NCBI GenBank assembly: GCA_030650395.1
Contig: JAUSDY010000119.1
Location: forward strand, 1 to 60,565
DNA from: Acidobacteriota bacterium
GTDB lineage: Bacteria > Acidobacteriota > Vicinamibacteria > Vicinamibacterales > UBA2999
Direction of reading: 5' to 3'
Length of the DNA stretch: 60,565 nt
This document shows, piece by piece, positions 1-8,293 of the stretch. Position numbers and translations under genes: made by a program. Under the pieces are notes generated by a model. It was not told where the DNA came from and ran no database searches. It saw only the letters and a program-made list of their open reading frames with translations. Each line of letters begins with the position of its first letter. The first letter of the stretch is position 1.

Positions 1-2708
1 ACGAGTTGCGCGGCCCGACGTGCCGGATAGATTCCGGCGATCGATGTCGCAATGACGACGACGATTGAAGCCTGTACCAGAAACACGATCGGCAAGTGGA
101 ACTGGATCGTCCAGCCGAAGCTCTGCACGTTGATCGCATAGATCAAGACGAGTGAGAGCGCGAAGCCGACCGCGAGGCCGATGCCCTGGCTGACCGCCCC
201 GATCAGCGCCGCTTCGATGATCACCATCCGCTGCACCTGCGCGCGGTCCGCGCCGCTCAGCCGCAACAACGACAGGTCCCGGCGGCGTTCGAGCACCAGC
301 GTGAGCAGCGTGCCGGCGACGCCCAGCATCGCGACGACGATGGCAATCAGCTCGAGCGAGTAGGTGATCGCAAACGTGCTGTCGAACACGCGCAGGATCT
401 CGTTGCGCAGCGTCTGGTTGCTGTAGATGAACGCGCGGTGACCTTCGTCGAGCATGGCGAGTATCTCCGAGCGTACCTTCTCTGGATCGGCGCCCTTCTT
501 GAGGTAGGCGGACACGCCCGTCGGAGGCAAATCGCCGTAATGTCGGCGGAACGTGCCGCGGTCCATCACGATGACGCCACGATCGCTCGCGTAGTCGTAA
601 TACACCGCCGCGATCGCGAAGTCTCTCGGCCCCTGCGGCGTTGCCAGCGTCAGCGTCTCGCCGTCCTTCTTGTGATAGCGGTTCGAAAACGCCTCCGACA
701 CGATCACGGCATCGCGCCCGATGGCGTTGCGCAGCTGCGCCCTGGCATCGCCGGGGCTCTTGAACAGCAGCGAGCCGTGCGTCAACACCACGTCGAACGC
801 ACCGGCGCCGAGCACCATCAGGTTGCCCTCATAAACCAGATCGACGTTGCGAAACTGATCGACCGCGACCACGTCGGGGTGGCTGCCGACCGCAGCGATC
901 ACCTCGGCTGATACGGTCTGGCCGGAGCCGGTGGTCGGACGGATGCCGGGACCGATGAACAGGTCGGCCTTCAGTGTCTGGCCCACCCAGTAGACCACCG
1001 TGTCGCGAAAGCTGCCGATCATCACTGCGATCGCCACCATCATCGCCAGGCTCACCGAGAGCGCGGCCACCGAGATCGACAGCCGCGGAATGGCCGATGT
1101 CAGGTTGGCGTGAGCGAGCAGGCCTTCGACGCCGAGGCGGCGGCGCAGCATGGTGCGGCTGATGCCAGCCAGGCCGAACATGATCGCCGGCACCAGCAGG
1201 GCCGCGCCAATCACGATTGCGAAAGACGAGGCGTAGCCGAACATCGGGCGGCGGCCGACCGCCGGCAGCAACGCGAGGCCGTAGGCAATCGCGAGCACGA
1301 TCGCCGGCGCGATCAGCATCAGCGGGCGAAGCCGCAACCGCATCTCGAGCGCGTCGTGCCCGCGCATCGCCGCTGTCGGCGGCACGCGGCTGGCTTCGAG
1401 CGCGGGAATGGCGGCGGCCAGCAGCGACAACGGCAGCCCGATGGCCACGGCGAGACCGACGTGGCCCCAGTTCATGTCCGGCGGCGCCGCCACCGTGGCG
1501 ATATAGATCGTGCTGACCGTCGACGCCGTCATGCCGACCGCGACATCCGCGAGCATCCGCGCCAACACCAGGCCGAGCGCGATTCCTGCCACCGCCAACG
1601 CGGCCGCCTCGCCGAGAAACAGCGCGAGTACCTTTCGCCGCGTCAGGCCCAGCGCCCGCAGCGTGCCGATCTCTTGCCGGCGTGCCACCACCGAAATCGT
1701 GACGGTGTTGTAGACGAGGAAGAGGCCGACGATGAGGGCGATCCAGGAGAGGGCGGTGAGGTTGGTATGAAACGCCGCGAGCATGGTTTCGACCTGCTCG
1801 CCGCGCCGGCCCGGTCGCTGCGCCGTCAGACCGGGCGGCAGCCGTTTCGCGATGCCCTCGAGCGCACGTTGCAGGTCCGCGCCGTCCGGCCCGGGGCCCC
1901 CACGACGCGGACTTTGCGTCGTGGGGTGGAGCAGCACGTCGAGGCGATCGACCCGGCCGAGGCGATCGAATGCCAGCTGTGCCGCCGCGATGTCCATCAA
2001 CAGGAAGTTGCCGTCGAGCACGCGCGCCGGCCCTTCGTCTTTGAGCAGCCCGCGCACGATGTACGAACCGACGCGGTCGCCGATCATCAGCCGGATCTCG
2101 CCGCCGATCGTGAAGCCGCGGCGGCGGGCCAGCTTCTCGGTGATCACCACCGAGCGCTCGTCGGTCAGGATCTCCAGAAACTTCTGCGTCGTCATGTCGC
2201 TGGCTGTTTGTTGTGGCGACAAACCTTTAGCATCTTGTGGCGACAAACCTTTCTTGTCCGCCGAAGCGATTGGCGCGAAGGTGGAAGGTTTGTCGATGGC
2301 CTGGTCCGCCAGTTCCAACAGCCGGTAATCCCTGAACGGCTGATCGCGCAGGATGTCGACGCCCAGCACCTTGACGGCTTCCATCTGCCGCCGCGACAGC
2401 TGCTTGACGTCGCCGATCACCAGCGCCGCGCTGCCTTCGATGATCGGGCTGACCCCGCCGTATTCGCGCAGCCATCCAAGCGACGGCAGCAGCGATTCGT
2501 CCATGCCTGCACCGCTGCCGATCACTTCCACTGCCGTCTTGCCGGCCACGGCCTCGAGTGCCCGCTCGAACCCGCGCACCGAGCTCGCGTTGGTCAGCTG
2601 GATCGCCACCACCACCGCGATCCCCAGCGCCACCCCCGCCACCGTCGTGGCCGTGCGCACCTTGTCGGCCAGGAGCGGCCGGATGATGAATTGATGGAAG
2701 AGTCTCAT
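1..2708 (-). CDS. ABC transporter permease, FtsX/MacB-like (3' end cut by window edge)
   Basis: The frame starts with ATG at 2708 (MRLFHQFIIRPLLADKVRT) and is open to position 1. The last codons read ...YPARRAAQL, the usual near-terminal motif of FtsX-type permeases, so only about 10-15 residues are missing. The first hydrophobic segment follows directly (VAGVALGIAVVVAIQ). About 900 residues with two FtsX-like halves fits lipoprotein-release or MacB-type exporters acting at the inner membrane. The ATPase gene lies 15 nt upstream on the same strand, so the two form an operon. Three palindromic repeats touch the gene: one at its 5' edge and two inside the frame (about residues 138-165 and 261-270). 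The substrate cannot be read from sequence. Confidence 0.85.
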   Translation of the reverse strand, partial: MRLFHQFIIRPLLADKVRTATTVAGVALGIAVVVAIQLTNASSVRGFERALEAVAGKTAVEVIGSGAGMDESLLPSLGWLREYGGVSPIIEGSAALVIGDVKQLSRRQMEAVKVLGVDILRDQPFRDYRLLELADQAIDKPSTFAPIASADKKGLSPQDAKGLSPQQTASDMTTQKFLEILTDERSVVITEKLARRRGFTIGGEIRLMIGDRVGSYIVRGLLKDEGPARVLDGNFLLMDIAAAQLAFDRLGRVDRLDVLLHPTTQSPRRGGPGPDGADLQRALEGIAKRLPPGLTAQRPGRRGEQVETMLAAFHTNLTALSWIALIVGLFLVYNTVTISVVARRQEIGTLRALGLTRRKVLALFLGEAAALAVAGIALGLVLARMLADVAVGMTASTVSTIYIATVAAPPDMNWGHVGLAVAIGLPLSLLAAAIPALEASRVPPTAAMRGHDALEMRLRLRPLMLIAPAIVLAIAYGLALLPAVGRRPMFGYASSFAIVIGAALLVPAIMFGLAGISRTMLRRRLGVEGLLAHANLTSAIPRLSISVAALSVSLAMMVAIAVMIGSFRDTVVYWVGQTLKADLFIGPGIRPTTGSGQTVSAEVIAAVGSHPDVVAVDQFRNVDLVYEGNLMVLGAGAFDVVLTHGSLLFKSPGDARAQLRNAIGRDAVIVSEAFSNRYHKKDGETLTLATPQGPRDFAIAAVYYDYASDRGVIVMDRGTFRRHYGDLPPTGVSAYLKKGADPEKVRSEILAMLDEGHRAFIYSNQTLRNEILRVFDSTFAITYSLELIAIVVAMLGVAGTLLTLVLERRRDLSLLRLSGADRAQVQRMVIIEAALIGAVSQGIGLAVGFALSLVLIYAINVQSFGWTIQFHLPIVFLVQASIVVVIATSIAGIYPARRAAQL
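1898..1926. repeat. Intragenic 11-bp perfect palindrome with 7-nt loop
   Basis: CCCCACGACGC (1898-1908) pairs perfectly with GCGTCGTGGGG (1916-1926) around the loop GGACTTT. It lies in frame within the ABC permease. The loop contains ACTTT, like the TTTA-loop palindromes elsewhere in the window, but the loop is longer, so membership in that family is tentative. Confidence 0.6.
2213..2295. repeat. In-frame GTGGCGACAAACC palindromic repeat cluster inside the permease
   Basis: GTGGCGACAAACCTTTAG begins at 2213. A second left arm begins at 2237, and its right arm GGTTTGTCG ends at 2295. The 2237 copy carries about 30 nt in its loop that match the PSxFAxxASADK-encoding repeat also seen in the P450 and ThDP genes. 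On the minus strand it is translated in frame as DKPSTFAPIASADKKGLSP and continues with a second GLSP unit. The permease frame stays open through it. Confidence 0.8.
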
Positions 2709-2709
2709 G

Positions 2710-2735
2710 GTGGCGACAAACCTCTAGGTTTGTCG
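2710..2735. repeat. Palindromic element overlapping the ATPase stop codon
   Basis: Arms CGACAAACC (2714-2722) and GGTTTGTCG (2727-2735) flank a TCTA loop, preceded by GTGG. On the minus strand the right arm encodes the last residues of the ATPase (DRQT) and the loop region supplies its TAG stop. The left arm fills the gap to the permease ATG. The hairpin therefore sits exactly at the intergenic joint of the operon. Confidence 0.8.
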
Positions 2736-3404
2736 ATCCTCGAACTTGCCATCCCGCATCCGCAACACTCGCGACGCCGCGGCCGACACATCCGGCGAGT
2801 GCGTGGCGAGCAGCACCGTCACGCCCTTTTCCTTGTTGAGCTCGCCAAGCAGCGCCAGCACACACCCGCCGTTATCCGAATCGAGATTGCCGGTGGGTTC
2901 ATCGGCGACCAGCAGCGCCGGCTGATGCACGAGCGCGCGCGCGATCGCGGCGCGCTGCAGCTCGCCGCCGGAGACCTGTTGCGGGAAGTGCGACAGCCGA
3001 TGCGAAATGCCGACGCGTTCCGCCAGGGCGCCTGCGCGCGCATCGGCCTCGGCGCCCTTCATGCCGGCAAGCAGACAGGGCAGCGCGATGTTGTCGGCGA
3101 TCGTCAGGGTCGGCAGCAGGTTGAACGACTGAAACACGAAGCCGACCTGCTCGCGGCGCACGCGCGTCAGCCCATCGTCTTCGAGCGTGGCGAGGTCGCG
3201 GCCGTTGAGCACGATGGTGCCGGCCGACGCGCGATCCATCGCCCCGCACAGATGCAGCAGCGTGGACTTGCCGCATCCCGACGGCCCCATCAGCGCGACG
3301 AAGTCGCCGGCCTCGATCGCAAACGACACGCCGGCCAGCGCCGTGACGCGCGTTTCACCGCTGACGTAAGTTTTCTGGAGGTCGTCGGCGACCAGCACGG
3401 GCAT
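2724..3404 (-). CDS. ABC transporter ATP-binding protein (LolD/MacB type)
   Basis: This is the ATPase that energises export or extraction by the adjacent permease. It has Walker [10 protein letters not shown], a Q-loop ([12 protein letters not shown]), the signature [14 protein letters not shown], Walker [10 protein letters not shown] with the catalytic Glu, and a switch His in ATHSPD. Length is 226 aa, normal for LolD-type subunits. I chose the ATG at 3404 ([17 protein letters not shown]) because the family starts there; the frame is open 39 codons further upstream without family-like sequence. The stop codon lies inside a palindromic repeat, 15 nt before the permease start. It is divergent from the secreted amidase gene. 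Confidence 0.93.
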   Translation of the reverse strand: MPVLVADDLQKTYVSGETRVTALAGVSFAIEAGDFVALMGPSGCGKSTLLHLCGAMDRASAGTIVLNGRDLATLEDDGLTRVRREQVGFVFQSFNLLPTLTIADNIALPCLLAGMKGAEADARAGALAERVGISHRLSHFPQQVSGGELQRAAIARALVHQPALLVADEPTGNLDSDNGGCVLALLGELNKEKGVTVLLATHSPDVSAAASRVLRMRDGKFEDRQT

Positions 3405-3519
3405 CTCCTTCAACTCTATGCCGGTTGACTCGCATCTTGCACAGGCGCATGATGTCGATCCCTTCCGGTCATCCGGCCGGACGATTCCGCGCCGCGCGCC
3501 GCGGCGCACGGAGGCCGCC

Positions 3520-5250
3520 ATGCGTCAACGGCTGTTCGTCGTTCTCAGTCTCGTCGTAATCACGGCATTTCTCCTCACGCCCGCGACGCGCGCCCAGGCC
3601 CCGCAGGAGGTGCCGAGCCGAGGGCAGGCGGTCACGTTCAATGTGGTCGAAGCGACCATTCCCGACATGCAAGCGGCTCTGGCGTCGGGCCGGGTCACCT
3701 CGCGCGACCTCGTTGCCGCCTATCTCGGCCGCATCGCGCAATACGAGCCGACGCTGAACGCCACCATCAGCGTCAACCTCAATGCTTATAGCGAGGCCGA
3801 CGACCTCGACCGCGAGCGCCAGCAGGGCCGCGTGCGCGGGCCACTCCATGGCATCCCGATCGCGGTGAAGGACATTCTCAACACCACCTTCATGCCGACC
3901 ACCGGCGGTGCCTTGGCCTTTGCCGGCTACACGCCGCCGTACAACGCCACGGTCGTGACCAACCTGCGCGCGGCCGGCGCCATCATCATTGCCAAGACGG
4001 TGCTGACCGAGCTGGCGAACTGGGTGGCGACCGGCATGCCGGGTAATTACAGCGCCGTCGGCGGCTACGGCATGAACCCCTACGACCCGCGGCCGGATCC
4101 GCGCGCCGCCACCAGCGACGGCCGGCCGGCGATGGGCACCGGCGGGTCGAGCTCCGGCATCGGGACGGCCGCCAATCTATGGGCGGGGAGTGTCGGCACC
4201 GAAACCTCGGGATCGATCCTCAGCCCCTCGAACGCCAACATGCTCGTCGGCATCAAGCCAACGGTCGGACTGATCAGCCGCTGGGGCATCATTCCGATCA
4301 CCGCCGATCAGGATACGGCCGGGCCGATGACGCGCACCGTGATCGACGCGGCGATCATGCTCGGCGCCATGGTGGGGCCGGATGCGAACGACCTCGCCGG
4401 CACCAACCGCTGCATCGTCCCGCCCAACCACGACTACACGCGGTCGCTGAGGCCCGGCACGCTTCGCGGCGCGCGCATCGGCATTCCGCGCGCGAACTAC
4501 TATGTTCCAACCACCAATCCGGCGACGGGTGGTAGCAGCGGCGGGCTCAACGCGGCGCAGACCGCTGTCATGAACGACGCCATCGCTGTGCTGCAGCGCG
4601 AGGGCGCGGTGATCGTCGATCCCGCCAACATTCCGAGCATCGTCGATGGCACGCCGGCGAACAGCTTTCTCACCTTCGGCGTCTGTTCGGGCCTTGGCAA
4701 CGCGCGCGGCTTCGATACGCAGTGCTCAGTGGTGTTGAAGTATGGAATGAAGCGCGACTTCAATCTCTACGTGCAATCGCTGGGGCCGTCGGCGCCGGTC
4801 AAGTCGCTCACCGAGCTGCGGCAGTACAACCTGGCCAACCGCCCGCGCGGCGCCATCAAGTACGACCAGGCCAACCTGGACATCTCGGATGAGATGAACC
4901 TGGTGACGGATCGGTCGCGGTGGGAGGCGGACCGCAACAAGGACATCTTCCTGGCGGCGACGCACGGCATCGACGAGGCCATGATCACCAATCAGCTCGA
5001 TGCGCTGCTGTTCCCCGGCAGCAGCAGCGCCGGCATTGCCGCGAAGGCGGGCCACCCGACCGTGATCGTGCCGTTCGGGATGATTCCCAATTCACCGACT
5101 GCGGCATTTCCCGCGGGGTTCAACGCGAAGGATCAGCCCTACGGCGTCAGCTTCACGGGCACGGCGTGCAGCGAGCAGCGGTTGATCGATCTCGCATACG
5201 GTTTCGAGCAGGCGACAAAGCGGCGCGTGCCTCCCGCGTCAGCGCCGTAA
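3520..5250 (+). CDS. Secreted amidase (amidase-signature family)
   Basis: This is an amide-bond hydrolase of the amidase-signature family. The Ser-cisSer-Lys triad elements are present: Lys in IAVKDI (about residue 115), [12 protein letters not shown] (about 207-218) and GTETSGSI (about 226-233). ATG 3520 gives a clear signal peptide ([27 protein letters not shown]), so the protein is exported. The frame is open for 34 codons upstream but without a leader. Length is 576 aa, in the range for secreted bacterial amidases. The substrate is unknown. It is monocistronic and followed by an inverted repeat before a convergent receptor gene. Confidence 0.92.
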   Translation: MRQRLFVVLSLVVITAFLLTPATRAQAPQEVPSRGQAVTFNVVEATIPDMQAALASGRVTSRDLVAAYLGRIAQYEPTLNATISVNLNAYSEADDLDRERQQGRVRGPLHGIPIAVKDILNTTFMPTTGGALAFAGYTPPYNATVVTNLRAAGAIIIAKTVLTELANWVATGMPGNYSAVGGYGMNPYDPRPDPRAATSDGRPAMGTGGSSSGIGTAANLWAGSVGTETSGSILSPSNANMLVGIKPTVGLISRWGIIPITADQDTAGPMTRTVIDAAIMLGAMVGPDANDLAGTNRCIVPPNHDYTRSLRPGTLRGARIGIPRANYYVPTTNPATGGSSGGLNAAQTAVMNDAIAVLQREGAVIVDPANIPSIVDGTPANSFLTFGVCSGLGNARGFDTQCSVVLKYGMKRDFNLYVQSLGPSAPVKSLTELRQYNLANRPRGAIKYDQANLDISDEMNLVTDRSRWEADRNKDIFLAATHGIDEAMITNQLDALLFPGSSSAGIAAKAGHPTVIVPFGMIPNSPTAAFPAGFNAKDQPYGVSFTGTACSEQRLIDLAYGFEQATKRRVPPASAP

Positions 5251-5255
5251 TAAAG

Positions 5256-5322
5256 AAACCACGAAGAGCACGAAGGACACGAAGAAATATTTCTCTGTGT
5301 CCTCCGTGTCCTCTGTGGTTAA
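5256..5322. repeat. Long imperfect inverted repeat between convergent genes
   Basis: The left arm AACCACGAAGAGCACGAAGG and its continuation (from 5257) is mirrored by an arm ending in CCTCTGTGGTT (about 5310-5320), around an AT-rich centre AAATATTT. It sits between the convergent amidase and receptor stops, so its transcript could fold as a bidirectional terminator. Similar palindromes are common interspersed repeats in environmental Acidobacteriota, from general knowledge. Confidence 0.7.
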
Positions 5323-5330
5323 CGTCCGTA

Positions 5331-8168
5331 TCAGAAGTTCAGCTTCAACCCTATCCTTGCCAGCCGCGGCGGCACGATGCTCAGCGGCCGGTTGAACGCG
5401 GTGCCCGAGCTCCACTGCAGGTTCTGCGCCGGGTTGTCGTTGAACATGTTGTAGAGGTCGAAGAACAGCGAGATGTCGCGCACGCCGAAGCGGTGCGTCT
5501 TCTCGACGCGAAGGTCGGCGATGAAGATTGCGTCCTGACGCCGCGTGCCGAGCGGCTCGGCGAGGAACCGCACGCTGCCGAAGCTCAGGTTCGAAGCGAA
5601 CGTGCGGCCGAACGGGATGCCCTGCTGATAGCGGATCAACGGCGAGATCGAAATGTCCCAGAACGGCGAATTCCAGGTGCCGTTCACCTTGACGGTCTGC
5701 CGCGTATACACGAAGCGGCCGTCGTCGTTGTTGATCTTGTCGTTCGGGCTCAAGACCAGCCCGTTGCTACGGACGCCGTTGCCCTGCAACGCGCCGAACT
5801 GGTCATAGCTCTTGGTCCGGCCGTACGAGGCCATCAGGCTCCAGCGATTGCTCATCCGCTTGGTGCCGGTGACTTCGAACGTGTGGAAATCGGCGTTGCT
5901 GCCTTCGACGTTGGTGGTCTGATTGACCGGCGTCACGCCGCGGAAATTCGGCGCCAGGTCGAACGCGGCGATCGGCGTGCCGTCATCGGCCGTATTCAGG
6001 CGGCCGTCGGGTCCGGGATCCGGCACTGACACCGGCACCGTGTAGGCCGAGTAGGGACGCGCGATGTTGATCCGCGCGTACTGATTGCGCTGGCCGCGCC
6101 AGACGTAGCCGGCGCGGACGCCGAAGTTCGCCATGATCTCGCGCTCGAGGAACGTCGCGAACTCCTTCGTGTACTGATTCTTCAAATCCGGATCGAGCGA
6201 TTCCGTGGCGACGCCGCCGCGCGTTGACGTCGGCACGGCGCCTTCTTCACCGGGTTCCCAGCGGTTGTTGTTGTTGGTATCCGTCCAGCGGTAGCGGCGC
6301 CACCATTGCGGCGCGTTCGGACTGGTGTTGAACACGAAGTCGGCGCCGGGGTTGAACCAGTAGCTCCCGTAATTCGCCTTCAGGACGGTCTTGCCATTGC
6401 CGGACAGGTCGTAGGTCAGGCCAAGGCGGGGCGCCGGCAGGTTCCACGCGATCACTTGTTCAATCGCGGCGAACGTCTGCTGCGTCGGGTTGAACCGGCT
6501 GACCGGATGTTCCTGCTCCGGCGCGAAAGCGCGATAGCGATCGATGCGCGCGCCGAGGTTGAGCGTCAGCTTGTTGCTGACGCGCCACGTGTCGTGGATG
6601 AACCCGCCGTAAGTCCACAAGCCGCCAATCGATCCTGTTCCGGGTTGGAACAGGATGACGTCGGTCTTCACGCCGTTGTTCAGGACGTGCAGGATGTCTT
6701 CCTCGAAGCCGTCGATGAAGATGTCGGTGGTGGTTTCGTGGAAGATTTCGCCGCCGACCTTGAGGTTATGGTCGCCTCCCCATCCGCTCTTGAAGAAGCT
6801 CAAGGTACCGAGCACCTGGTCGCGCCGCCGTTCACGCGCCCAGTTGCGGTTACGGCCCTGGATCTGGTTGTTGCCGATGTCCTCATAGCGCAGGCCGGTG
6901 CCGTTCACGCCGTTGGTCCAGTCGTAGCCGTACTGACCGGCGCGGAGTTCCGCGAAGGAGTTGTCGCTCAGGACTCCGTTCCATTCGCCCTTGTGCACCC
7001 ACGCCCAGAAGTTCTGGTTCCACGTCGACGCTTCCGTATTGAGGCCGGTGTCGACGCCGAGCAGCCACGAATCGAAGCGCTGCGGCTGCTTCTTCTGCGA
7101 GGGCTGCGTGTAGCCGATGAACTTGTTGTTCGTGGTCAGGTTGTAGGTGACCTTGGCGCTGTAATTGTTGAGGACCGTCTGCTGCGGCTTGACGGGGAAG
7201 TTGACGAACCGCGCCCGGATGTCCTGGTGGCGGTACGAGCCGTACCACCACAGCCGGTCCTTGATCGCATAGCCGCCGAAGCCGACGTTCATGTCCTGAT
7301 ACGACGACAGGCGGTTCACGTCCTGCGGCTGCAGGCCGCCGCCGGCCGTCAGGCCGCGCGCGATCTGATCGTCGTCAATGTTGAACCCCTGCCAGCTCTC
7401 GGGCGAGTAGCCGCCGAAGAACGTGCCGCGGAACTCGTTGCCGCCCGACTTGCTGATGAACTGCGTCTGCACGCCGGGTGTGGACGCCTCGGCCGAGTGC
7501 GCAGCGGTGTTCATCTGCACTTCTTCCATGCCGCCGACGTCGGGGTAGTTGCCGAACGCGTTGGTCCCCTCCGTGGCGTTGATGCCCTCGAAGATGACGC
7601 GGACCTGGCCCGAGGTGCCATAGACGGTGTAGCCCTGCTGCGTGCCGTTGGTGCTGCCGCCGACGTCGATGCGGTTCATCTGCACCGCCGGCGATTGCGC
7701 CAGCAGCGAGAAGTAGTCGCGCGAGGTCGGCAGCGCCGAGAGCTGCTTGGCATCGAAGGTGTTGCCGATGGTCGTCGCCGAGGTGTCAACCACCGGCGAC
7801 TGGCCGGTGACCGTCACCGACTCCTGCAGCGACGCCACCTGCAATTTCACGTTGACCGTGGCGGTGAAACCCAGGCTGACGCGGATGCCTTCGTTGCGGA
7901 CCGTCGAGAACCCGGCCAGCTCGAACAGCACCACATAATCGCCGGGCGTCACCGCGGTAAACCGGTACGAGCCGTCGGCGTCGGTCACCGCCGCGCGGAC
8001 GCCCATCTGCTGTGGGCTGGTAAGAGTTACGGTGACGCCGGGCATCACCGCATCCGAGGTGTCGGTCACACGGCCGTTGATCGCGCCAGTGCCCGACGTG
8101 ACCGCCTGCGCAAAGGACAGGGAGACGAAGGTGAGAACGAACAGGAGTGCAAGACCGATGCGACGCAT
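5331..8168 (-). CDS. TonB-dependent receptor-like outer-membrane protein with N-terminal CarboxypepD_reg domain
   Basis: 945 aa. A signal peptide (MRRIGLALLFVLTFVSLSFAQ) is followed by an Ig-like carboxypeptidase-regulatory domain (about 27-115; GRVTDTSDAVMPGVTVTLTS, then DADGSYRF), a plug-like region with the typical VTVTGQSPVVDTSATTIGNT transition, and a long beta-barrel ending in Phe (IGLKLNF), the usual outer-membrane sorting residue. This matches the Oar/TonB-dependent receptor class that is greatly expanded in Acidobacteriota. The ligand is unknown. No TonB box was identified with certainty. It stands alone between two repeat-containing intergenic regions. Confidence 0.93.
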   Translation of the reverse strand: MRRIGLALLFVLTFVSLSFAQAVTSGTGAINGRVTDTSDAVMPGVTVTLTSPQQMGVRAAVTDADGSYRFTAVTPGDYVVLFELAGFSTVRNEGIRVSLGFTATVNVKLQVASLQESVTVTGQSPVVDTSATTIGNTFDAKQLSALPTSRDYFSLLAQSPAVQMNRIDVGGSTNGTQQGYTVYGTSGQVRVIFEGINATEGTNAFGNYPDVGGMEEVQMNTAAHSAEASTPGVQTQFISKSGGNEFRGTFFGGYSPESWQGFNIDDDQIARGLTAGGGLQPQDVNRLSSYQDMNVGFGGYAIKDRLWWYGSYRHQDIRARFVNFPVKPQQTVLNNYSAKVTYNLTTNNKFIGYTQPSQKKQPQRFDSWLLGVDTGLNTEASTWNQNFWAWVHKGEWNGVLSDNSFAELRAGQYGYDWTNGVNGTGLRYEDIGNNQIQGRNRNWARERRRDQVLGTLSFFKSGWGGDHNLKVGGEIFHETTTDIFIDGFEEDILHVLNNGVKTDVILFQPGTGSIGGLWTYGGFIHDTWRVSNKLTLNLGARIDRYRAFAPEQEHPVSRFNPTQQTFAAIEQVIAWNLPAPRLGLTYDLSGNGKTVLKANYGSYWFNPGADFVFNTSPNAPQWWRRYRWTDTNNNNRWEPGEEGAVPTSTRGGVATESLDPDLKNQYTKEFATFLEREIMANFGVRAGYVWRGQRNQYARINIARPYSAYTVPVSVPDPGPDGRLNTADDGTPIAAFDLAPNFRGVTPVNQTTNVEGSNADFHTFEVTGTKRMSNRWSLMASYGRTKSYDQFGALQGNGVRSNGLVLSPNDKINNDDGRFVYTRQTVKVNGTWNSPFWDISISPLIRYQQGIPFGRTFASNLSFGSVRFLAEPLGTRRQDAIFIADLRVEKTHRFGVRDISLFFDLYNMFNDNPAQNLQWSSGTAFNRPLSIVPPRLARIGLKLNF

Positions 8169-8212
8169 GGGTATCCTCCGATGGGGGTTGCAGCCGTTAA
8201 CGATACGAACGA

Positions 8213-8293
8213 AAGGCAGAAGGCAGAAGGCAGAAGGCAGAAGGAAAAAACCTGAGGTCCAGTTTCTGCCTTTTGCCTTGTGCCTTTTGCCTT
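8213..8293. repeat. AGGCAGA tandem repeat with inverted complement
   Basis: Four AGGCAGA units (about 8214-8245) face TCTGCCTTTTGCCTTGTGCC and a following GCCTTTTGCCTTCT (about 8265-8294), forming a large imperfect hairpin. Its right end runs into the stop codon of the gamma-glutamyltransferase gene. It may end transcription of that gene, but it is a low-complexity mobile-type repeat rather than a classical terminator. Confidence 0.7.

Noticed and set aside
1110-3428. 772-aa plus-strand open frame (and similar long frames at 6306-8255, 34679-36679 minus, 8273-9505)
   Set aside because: Arg/His/Gln-rich antisense shadows of well-supported genes on the other strand, as expected in GC-rich DNA. 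No domain, leader or start context.
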